Shown here in pieces: positions 7,212 through 12,203 of a stretch of DNA of 12,203 bases (positions within the stretch are counted from its first letter, which is position 1; each line of letters starts with the position of its first letter). The DNA is taken from NCBI GenBank assembly GCA_900542395.1, contig UQNM01000061.1, positions 1 to 12,203 of the forward strand, read 5' to 3'. The position numbers and the translations under genes were made by a program. This DNA comes from an uncultured Eubacteriales bacterium (GTDB lineage Bacteria; Bacillota; Clostridia; Christensenellales; Aristaeellaceae). The notes beneath the pieces are model-generated. The model searched no databases, had not been told where the DNA came from, and saw only the letters and a list, made by a program, of their open reading frames with translations.

Positions 7212-8030
7212 CTCCCTGTTTTCGGTGCGACGCTGATTGTATTTGGGGCCGAGCGCGGCATATCGTCTCGTGATCCACCGGCAAACACCGTCCAGCCCCG
7301 GATAGATCATTCGTTCGGAAATATTGATATAATCCAGCTTGTCGCGGATTTCCAGCTTGGTTTCCTTCGGAATGACGATCTTGCGGCACGGAATATGCTG
7401 CGTCTTCAAAATATCCGACAGCAGAACCGACGGATCGGAAACGACGGAAAACAGCGCGTATTGGTTTGCGATGCGGTCGATCATCGACGACGGCTCGAAG
7501 AAAATGGCATACGGCTTGTCGGAAAGCTCCCGCATCTTATCAAAATCCGGGATCACTTTTTCGAGCATACCCACGGTGAAAATGTTGCTTCCCGTATCAG
7601 CGAGCTTGCGCACGAGCGGCGCAGGCATGAACTTGCGGAAATCCGTCACATCCAGACACCAGATCACGCCGTCGCGGTCATAGCAGCTCGTGTCCTCCGT
7701 GGCGAAATGCGCGGCGACGAGCGGCGAATATGTCCAGTCGAGCAGGCGCGTCGGCAGACCGTGGTGCTGCGCGACCGGCAGCAGCTTCCAAAACCCGGAA
7801 TACTCGGCCAGCTCCGCATAGCCGTACTTCCGAAAGCTGCGGAAAACCTGCGTTTCAAGCGATAAATCGTGGCCGCATACGCGGTTCAGCGACGGAATTA
7901 AATCCCAGCTCTGCTCCGCCATGCCGCGATAGATGCGATTGTCGCGGTAGCGCATGATTTTATCGTCCCAAACATCGTCGAACACAACGCGCTGAAGCTC
8001 GTCCCAGTTGTGAATGGTGATTTCCTGCAT
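7209..8030 (-). CDS. FRG-domain protein of unknown function
   Basis: The 273-residue protein is soluble, with no signal peptide. It carries the FRG-domain hallmarks: YRGMAEQSWDLIPSLNR (34-50) in place of the usual FRG tripeptide region, and QHHGLPTRLLDWTYSP (88-103) with VAAHFA after it. The C-terminal ISERMIYPGLDGVCRWI also matches the usual end of FRG proteins. The biochemical function of the domain is not established, so none is assigned. The start at 8030 is the first in-frame ATG after an upstream stop, with only a weak GGGGGA site. It is divergent from the XRE regulator gene and its stop lies 52 bases before the binding-protein start. With no terminator between them, it may be the first gene of the importer transcript, though a separate promoter inside its 3' end cannot be excluded. 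Confidence 0.82.
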   Translation of the reverse strand: MQEITIHNWDELQRVVFDDVWDDKIMRYRDNRIYRGMAEQSWDLIPSLNRVCGHDLSLETQVFRSFRKYGYAELAEYSGFWKLLPVAQHHGLPTRLLDWTYSPLVAAHFATEDTSCYDRDGVIWCLDVTDFRKFMPAPLVRKLADTGSNIFTVGMLEKVIPDFDKMRELSDKPYAIFFEPSSMIDRIANQYALFSVVSDPSVLLSDILKTQHIPCRKIVIPKETKLEIRDKLDYINISERMIYPGLDGVCRWITRRYAALGPKYNQRRTENRE

Positions 8031-8098
8031 CCGTATCCCCCGTCGCCCATATATCTCTCATTCATAATTCACGTTCGTCAGCCCGTTTTCCTGCCGGA

Positions 8099-8147
8099 CG
8101 TTTGAACAATTTTCATCAAATGCATGTAAAATAAAGCGCGTTTGAAC
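8099..8147. repeat. Direct repeat CGTTTGAAC, 40 bases apart
   Basis: CGTTTGAAC occurs at 8099-8107 and again at 8139-8147, both in the leader of the FRG-domain gene. Each contains the short dyad GTT-N2-AAC. The 40-base period places both copies on nearly the same helix face, so a protein-binding role is possible but unproven. Confidence 0.3.
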
Positions 8148-8169
8148 CCCTTCGGTTTTTTCATCCATA

Positions 8170-8198
8170 AATATAGCGCATTCTCACTTACATTTCAA
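8170..8198 (-). promoter_or_regulatory. Promoter of the FRG-domain gene
   Basis: On the minus strand TTGAAA (8193-8198) and TATATT (8170-8175) are 17 bases apart, a good sigma-A match. The predicted transcript would start near 8163 and have a leader of about 133 bases, which is long and leaves room for regulation. Confidence 0.6.
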
Positions 8199-8203
8199 GT
8201 CTA

Positions 8204-8211
8204 TTGATCAA
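8204..8211. promoter_or_regulatory. Palindrome between divergent promoters, candidate operator
   Basis: TTGATCAA is a perfect eight-base palindrome centred at 8207.5. It overlaps a direct repeat of TCAAGT (8195-8200 and 8208-8213). The centre coincides with the midpoint between the two divergent promoters. An HTH regulator is encoded next to it, so an autoregulatory operator is plausible; this is inference. Confidence 0.35.
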
Positions 8212-8216
8212 GTGTC

Positions 8217-8245
8217 TTTCTTTTTGTTTCGATTTAAGGTATAAT
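8217..8245 (+). promoter_or_regulatory. Promoter of the XRE regulator gene
   Basis: A perfect TATAAT lies at 8240-8245. The hexamer 17 bases upstream, TTTCTT (8217-8222), is a poor -35 match, so the promoter may be weak or need an activator. Transcription should start near 8252, giving a leader of about 56 bases before the AGGAGG site at 8294-8299. Confidence 0.55.
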
Positions 8246-8307
8246 AGGCTCACACAGAGGGACTATGTCTTGTTCACGCGATTTTATAACGGCAGGAGGA
8301 TTTGACG

Positions 8308-9021
8308 ATGAGCCGATTGGGCGATTTGATTTTGCTGGAACGCACACGCCAGAAACTGACCCGCAAGCAGGTGGCCAGAAAGTGCGGCGTTTCGGAAGGA
8401 TATATCAAGGACGTGGAGGAAGGCCGCCGCATCATTCAGGATGATCAGGCGCGCCGCATCCTCAAAACGCTGGGGACAAGTCAGCGAAACGAAGCGGAAT
8501 TCTCGCTGGATGAAATTGCGGCGACGGTCGATTTGGGCACGTTAGCCCCCGCCAAGCCCGCGCCCCAGAAGGCGGAAGCGCCGAAGCCCGCGCCGAAACC
8601 GGCCAGCGCCGAGGAACAGAGCGGCATCTGGCTCGACGCGCTGAGCAGCGTTTTGCAGCCCGTGCCGATTATGAACGCCGGCTTTGTCCAAATCGGCCGC
8701 CGCATGCTGCCGATTCAGGATGGAAAAATCGAAGGCGCAAAGCCGGAGCGCGTGCTCTACTTCCAGGCGCCGGATGATTCCATGCGCGCGATGCGCATTG
8801 AAAAGGGCGATCTTGTGCTCGTCGTGCCGCAGGCGCTGCCGGTGGATGGCGCGATCATGCTGGTGGAATACGGCGCGCATCGCTGTCTGCGCCGCATCCG
8901 CCTGCTGGGCGATTCGAAAATTCTGCTGCAAAGCGGCGATCGCGATCTGGATGCTCAGGCCATGCACATCAGCGAAATCAAGCTGGTGGGGCGCGCCGTC
9001 CGCATCGAAATCACGCTGTAA
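8308..9021 (+). CDS. XRE-family regulator with degenerate LexA/S24-like C-terminal domain
   Basis: The 237-residue protein has three parts. Residues 1-56 form an XRE-type helix-turn-helix (LTRKQVARKCGVSEGYIKDVEEGRR). Residues 78-103 are an Ala/Pro/Lys-rich hinge. The rest resembles the LexA/CI S24 fold: APDDSM with Ser158, then EKGDLVLV, VDGAIMLV and a final LVGRAV. Geometry follows LexA closely. An Ala124-Gly125 pair lies 34 residues before Ser158 (35 in LexA), and residue 195 lies 37 after it (as in LexA). Residue 195 is Arg, not the catalytic Lys, so self-cleavage is probably lost or weakened and the domain may serve dimerisation or sensing. The ATG at 8308 has AGGAGG eight bases upstream; a TTG at 8302 is too close to that site. 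Confidence 0.85.
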   Translation: MSRLGDLILLERTRQKLTRKQVARKCGVSEGYIKDVEEGRRIIQDDQARRILKTLGTSQRNEAEFSLDEIAATVDLGTLAPAKPAPQKAEAPKPAPKPASAEEQSGIWLDALSSVLQPVPIMNAGFVQIGRRMLPIQDGKIEGAKPERVLYFQAPDDSMRAMRIEKGDLVLVVPQALPVDGAIMLVEYGAHRCLRRIRLLGDSKILLQSGDRDLDAQAMHISEIKLVGRAVRIEITL

Positions 9022-9030
9022 GTCTTGGCG

Positions 9031-9063
9031 AAGGGGAGTTTCGGGAAAACCGAGGCTCCTTTT
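9031..9063 (+). terminator. Rho-independent terminator after the XRE regulator gene
   Basis: GGAGTTTCGG (9035-9044) pairs with CCGAGGCTCC (9050-9059) through ten positions, two of them G-U, around a GAAAA loop. TTTTCGTATTCTTCT follows. It starts about ten bases after the regulator stop. It also argues against starting the next gene at the TTG at 9025, which would put the terminator inside the coding region. Confidence 0.75.
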
Positions 9064-9102
9064 CGTATTCTTCTGCATAACGAGGAGCTTTTGATCGTTG
9101 CA

Positions 9103-9837
9103 ATGAATGATTTTCCCTTTTCCTTTCCCCTGCCGGATCACGACGTTCAGCGCCAGCGCGCCAGAATATTGACGACGCTCTGCGCGGCCGACGAGGGTTT
9201 TTGCGCAATCCCCGTCGCCTCCATTCGCAGACAGACGCTGACGCAGATGCTCGATCTCTATGACAGCCTGTTCTTTTCCGGCTTTCTCGGCCGCGCCTAC
9301 GGCAAGATCGACGTGACGCTCTCCCAGCGGCTGACCAGCTCGGCGGGCAAATTTATGTATGTGCGCGGCGGCGCGGCTCGTTTGTCGCGGGCGGAAATCC
9401 GCATGTCCGGCGATTTTCTGTTCAGGTTGAGCGAAGGACCGTTTCTGCTCAACGGTTTGTCCGTCGCGACACCGCAGGAGGCTTTTCTCGTCGTCTTTGA
9501 ACACGAGCTTTGCCATGCGGCGGAAAACGCGCTCTTCGGTTCAACCGGCCATTCTTCCCGCTTCCTCTCGCTCGCCCACGGGCTGTTTGGCCACAACGAC
9601 ACGCGCCACAGCCTTCCGACGCGCATGCAGGAGGCCGCTTTGGAAGGGCTTTCCCCCGGCGTGCGGGTTTGCTTTTGCTATCAGGGCGGCGTGTTGAGCG
9701 GAATCGTCACCTATGTCGGAAAAACGGCGACGGTTATGGTCGAGGATCGAAGCGGCGCATACCGCGATCGGCAGGGACGGCGCTACAGCAAATACCGCGT
9801 CCCGCTCGAGCATTTGACGGTCAGCCTTGAAAAATAG
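9103..9837 (+). CDS. SprT-like zinc metalloprotease-domain protein
   Basis: The 244-residue protein contains a gluzincin-type zinc site. HELCH (134-138) supplies two His ligands and the catalytic Glu, and GHSSRF has His150 as the likely third ligand. The preceding region, YDSLFFSGFLG...SSAGKF (53-84), is typical of SprT-like domains, which in eukaryotes (SPRTN) degrade proteins crosslinked to DNA. The bacterial role is poorly defined. A C-terminal zinc ribbon is not visible; only Cys190 and Cys192 occur there. The ATG at 9103 is the best start, although its GAGGAG site (9082-9087) is 15 bases away. A TTG at 9091 is an alternative. The gene follows the regulator after a terminator, so it needs read-through or a promoter inside the regulator gene. 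The substrate is unknown. Confidence 0.78.
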   Translation: MNDFPFSFPLPDHDVQRQRARILTTLCAADEGFCAIPVASIRRQTLTQMLDLYDSLFFSGFLGRAYGKIDVTLSQRLTSSAGKFMYVRGGAARLSRAEIRMSGDFLFRLSEGPFLLNGLSVATPQEAFLVVFEHELCHAAENALFGSTGHSSRFLSLAHGLFGHNDTRHSLPTRMQEAALEGLSPGVRVCFCYQGGVLSGIVTYVGKTATVMVEDRSGAYRDRQGRRYSKYRVPLEHLTVSLEK

Positions 9838-9891
9838 AGAAAATCGTGCATTGTGCATCGAAACTAAAAAAATATTCTTTCATTTTTACTA

Positions 9892-9921
9892 TTTACTGAC
9901 TTTCTTTGACCATGGTATAAT
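9892..9921 (+). promoter_or_regulatory. Promoter of clpB
   Basis: A perfect TATAAT lies at 9916-9921, with TTTACT (9892-9897) 18 bases upstream as a partial -35 match. Transcription should begin near 9928. The upstream stretch 9838-9891 is AT-rich and shows no clear terminator for the preceding gene. Confidence 0.7.
9895..9911 (-). promoter_or_regulatory. Candidate CtsR operator in the clpB promoter
   Basis: On the minus strand the 17 bases read GGTCAAA, GAA, AGTCAGT. The CtsR consensus is RGTCAAANANRGTCAAA, so 15 of 17 positions agree and only the last two bases differ. The site overlaps the -35 end and the spacer of the clpB promoter, where repressor binding would block RNA polymerase. CtsR represses clp genes in many low-GC Gram-positives and is released by heat. 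Confidence 0.65.
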
Positions 9922-9950
9922 GACGCCGTCGAAAGACAGAAGATCAATGC

Positions 9951-9980
9951 TTCAAGGGGCGTAATCCAACCGCCCCTGAA
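9951..9980 (+). other. Hairpin in the clpB leader, next to the ribosome-binding site
   Basis: AGGGGCG and CGCCCCT form a perfect seven-pair stem with a nine-base loop; TTC and GAA extend it past one bulged A. It ends about five bases before AAGGAGG. It does not cover the ribosome-binding site, so a thermometer role is not evident. It could affect mRNA stability or ribosome access. Confidence 0.45.
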
Positions 9981-10000
9981 TATAAAGGAGGATGATTTGG

Positions 10001-12203
10001 ATGGATACGAACCGCTTCACCCAAAAATCCCTGGAGGCCTTGCAGGCCGCTCAGCAGCTTGCGCAAAGCTACGGCAACGCGCAGGTTGAACAGGTTCATT
10101 TGCTCGATGCCCTGCTCAGTCAGGAAAACGGCCTGATCGGCCAGTTGATGGGCAAATTGGGGCTTAACGTTCAGCAGGTGCGGACGGCCTGCGAAAGCGC
10201 CGTCAACCGCCTGCCGAAAATTTCCGGCAGCAATCAGCAGCCGTATGTGACCGCCTCGCTTTCTCAGGCGCTCACGGAGGCCGAAAACCAGATGAAGCAA
10301 ATGCGCGACGAGTATATTTCCGTCGAGCACCTCTTCCTCGGTCTGCTTGAAAAAGCGGACAGCACGGTTCGCCCGCTGCTTGCCTCGCTGGATATCACCA
10401 AGCCGAAATTTCTGGAGGCACTGCAGGCCGTTCGCGGCAGTGCGCGCGTGACCAGCGAAGATCCGGAATCGACGTATGACGCGCTGAAAAAATACGGTCA
10501 GGATCTGGTCGAGCTTGCCCGACAAAACAAGCTCGATCCGGTGATCGGCCGCGATACCGAAATCCGAAATGCCATCCGTATTCTTTCCCGCAAATCGAAA
10601 AACAACCCGGTGCTGATCGGCGAACCGGGTGTCGGCAAAACGGCCATCGCCGAGGGGCTTGCGCAGCGCATTGTTCGCGGCGACGTGCCGGACAGCCTGA
10701 AAAACCGCACCATCTTCTCTTTGGACATGGGCGCGTTGATTGCCGGCGCGAAATTCCGCGGCGAGTTTGAGGAGCGCTTGAAAGCCGTTCTGAACGACAT
10801 CAAGGCCAGCGACGGCCGCATCATCCTGTTCATCGACGAGCTGCATACCATTGTGGGCGCGGGCAAAACCGAGGGCAGCATGGACGCGGGCAACCTGCTC
10901 AAGCCGATGCTGGCGCGCGGCGAGCTGCACTGCATCGGCGCGACGACGCTGAACGAGTATCGCAAATATATCGAGAAGGACGCGGCGCTGGAACGCCGTT
11001 TCCAGCCCGTCATGGTCGCCGAGCCGACGGTTGAGGATACGATCTCCATTCTGCGCGGCCTGAAAGAGCGCTACGAGGTCTTCCACGGCGTTAAAATCTC
11101 CGATCAGGCGCTGATCGCCGCCGCGACGCTCTCCAATCGCTATATTTCGGATCGTTTCCTGCCGGATAAGGCCATCGACCTGGTGGATGAGGCCTGTGCG
11201 ACCATTCGCACCGAGATGGATTCCATGCCGCAGGAGCTGGACGACGTGCGCCGCCGCATCATGCAGCATGAAATCGAGGAGGCCGCGCTCAAAAAGGAGG
11301 ACGACGCGCTCTCTCGTGAGCGCCTGAGCGTCATTCAAAAAGAGCTGGCCGATATGCGCGAGCAGTTTAACGCCATGAAGGCGCGGTGGGAAAACGAGAA
11401 AAACTCCATCGGCAAGGTGCAGAAGCTCCGCGAGGAAATCGAGCATATGGGCGGCGAAATCGCCGAAGCCGAGCGCAATTATGATTTGAATCGCGCCGCC
11501 GAGCTGAAATACGGCAAGCTGCCGCAGCTTCAGAAAGAGCTGGCCGAACAGGAGAAGATCGCCGAGGAAGCCAAGAGCGACAGCACGCTGCTGCGCGACA
11601 AGGTGACCGAGGAAGAAATCGCGCGCATCGTCGCCCGCTGGACGGGCATCCCGGTTTCCAAACTGATGGAAGGCGAGCGCGAGAAACTGCTGCATCTGGA
11701 CGATACGCTCCACGAGCGCGTTATCGGTCAGGATGAGGCGGTCGAAAAGGTCTGCGAGGCCATCCTGCGCAGCCGCGCCGGCATCCAGAACCCGAACAGG
11801 CCGATTGGCTCGTTCCTCTTCCTTGGCCCGACGGGCGTTGGCAAAACCGAGCTGGCCAAGGCGCTGGCGCAGGCGTTGTTTGACGATGAAAAGAACATGG
11901 TTCGCATTGACATGAGCGAATACATGGAAAAGCACAGTGTCTCCCGTTTGATCGGCGCCCCTCCGGGATATGTCGGTTATGACGAGGGCGGTCAGTTGAC
12001 CGAGGCCGTGCGCCGCCGTCCGTATTGCGTCGTGTTGTTCGACGAGGTGGAAAAGGCGCATCCGGATGTGTTTAACGTCCTGCTTCAGGTGCTGGACGAC
12101 GGCCGCATCACGGATTCTCAGGGGCGTACGGTCGATTTCAAGAACACCATCATCATTTTGACAAGCAACCTCGGTTCTTCCGCGATTCTGGAAGGCATCG
12201 ACG
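10001..12203 (+). CDS. clpB: ATP-dependent disaggregase ClpB (partial, 3' end outside window)
   Basis: This is an HSP100 chaperone that threads aggregated proteins through a hexameric pore, working with DnaK. The 734 codons present cover most of a usual ~860-residue protein. They hold the N-domain repeats (about 1-145), AAA1 with Walker A GEPGVGKT (207-214) and Walker B FIDE (Glu280), the coiled-coil middle domain that separates ClpB from ClpA and ClpC (about 410-525), and AAA2 with Walker A GPTGVGKT (609-616) and Walker B LFDEVEKAHPD (Asp681-Glu682). The pore motif GYVGYDEGG in AAA2 is present. No stop or frameshift interrupts the frame. The ATG at 10001 follows AAGGAGG by nine bases; an ATG at 9992 abuts that site and is unlikely. 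The C-terminal ~125 residues lie beyond the edge. Confidence 0.96.
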   Translation, partial: MDTNRFTQKSLEALQAAQQLAQSYGNAQVEQVHLLDALLSQENGLIGQLMGKLGLNVQQVRTACESAVNRLPKISGSNQQPYVTASLSQALTEAENQMKQMRDEYISVEHLFLGLLEKADSTVRPLLASLDITKPKFLEALQAVRGSARVTSEDPESTYDALKKYGQDLVELARQNKLDPVIGRDTEIRNAIRILSRKSKNNPVLIGEPGVGKTAIAEGLAQRIVRGDVPDSLKNRTIFSLDMGALIAGAKFRGEFEERLKAVLNDIKASDGRIILFIDELHTIVGAGKTEGSMDAGNLLKPMLARGELHCIGATTLNEYRKYIEKDAALERRFQPVMVAEPTVEDTISILRGLKERYEVFHGVKISDQALIAAATLSNRYISDRFLPDKAIDLVDEACATIRTEMDSMPQELDDVRRRIMQHEIEEAALKKEDDALSRERLSVIQKELADMREQFNAMKARWENEKNSIGKVQKLREEIEHMGGEIAEAERNYDLNRAAELKYGKLPQLQKELAEQEKIAEEAKSDSTLLRDKVTEEEIARIVARWTGIPVSKLMEGEREKLLHLDDTLHERVIGQDEAVEKVCEAILRSRAGIQNPNRPIGSFLFLGPTGVGKTELAKALAQALFDDEKNMVRIDMSEYMEKHSVSRLIGAPPGYVGYDEGGQLTEAVRRRPYCVVLFDEVEKAHPDVFNVLLQVLDDGRITDSQGRTVDFKNTIIILTSNLGSSAILEGID

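Noticed and set aside
8139..8160. Short GAACC/GGTTT hairpin with T tract on the plus strand as a terminator
   Set aside because: No plus-strand gene lies upstream and the stem has only four or five pairs.
9025..9102. TTG start at 9025 for the SprT-like gene
   Set aside because: It lacks a ribosome-binding site, and the first codons would be the regulator's terminator hairpin.
8542..9516. A 324-codon minus-strand open frame spanning the regulator and SprT-like genes
   Set aside because: It crosses two real genes and a terminator on the plus strand and has no domain signal.
9848..9864. Small palindromic repeat of TGCA near the end of the SprT-like gene as a terminator
   Set aside because: Only four consecutive pairs form and no T tract follows on the plus strand.
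9944..12061. A 705-codon open frame antisense to clpB
   Set aside because: The plus strand encodes an unmistakable ClpB with all AAA motifs. The antisense frame is a by-product of GC-rich third positions and has no recognisable domain.

Overview
The window looks like a chromosomal segment of a moderately GC-rich Clostridia-type Firmicute. This rests on consensus sigma-A promoters, strong AGGAGG ribosome-binding sites, an atpI-atpB order, a CtsR-like operator in front of clpB, and compact operons. The genus cannot be named from sequence alone. No IS element, CRISPR array, tRNA or rRNA is visible, and no gene-free stretch exceeds 300 bases; the longest, 8031-8307, is a divergent promoter region.

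Left edge (1-1364, minus strand): start of the F-type ATP synthase operon. A promoter (TTGACC-N17-TATAAT) drives atpI (subunit I), then atpB (subunit a). A ribosome-binding site at the very edge belongs to the next gene, which is probably atpE just outside.

Centre (1486-7156, minus strand): a complete carbohydrate/glycerophosphodiester-type ABC importer transcribed right to left. The order is family 1 solute-binding protein, a cytoplasmic alkaline-phosphatase-superfamily phosphodiesterase, a MalK/UgpC-like ATPase, and two permeases of the UgpA/UgpE type, closed by a rho-independent terminator. The layout resembles ugpBAEC-ugpQ, but a nucleotide-pyrophosphatase-like enzyme takes the place of the GDPD-type UgpQ. 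Junction signals are graded: a terminator plus a long hairpin after the binding protein, a hairpin after the phosphodiesterase, then tight coupling of the last three genes.

Right of it (7209-9837): an FRG-domain protein (minus strand, only 52 bases upstream of the binding-protein gene) is divergent from an XRE-type regulator whose C-terminal half resembles the LexA/S24 domain but has Arg where the catalytic Lys should be. The two promoters are arranged symmetrically around an 8-base palindrome. A terminator separates the regulator from a SprT-like metalloprotease gene.

Right edge (9892-12203, plus strand): clpB, the HSP100 disaggregase, with a candidate CtsR operator in its promoter and a 5'-UTR hairpin. 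It runs off the window after 734 codons.

Nothing here is a proven new system. The best candidates for follow-up are the importer with its embedded phosphodiesterase (and possibly the FRG gene in the same transcript), and the LexA-like regulator beside SprT with its symmetric divergent control region.
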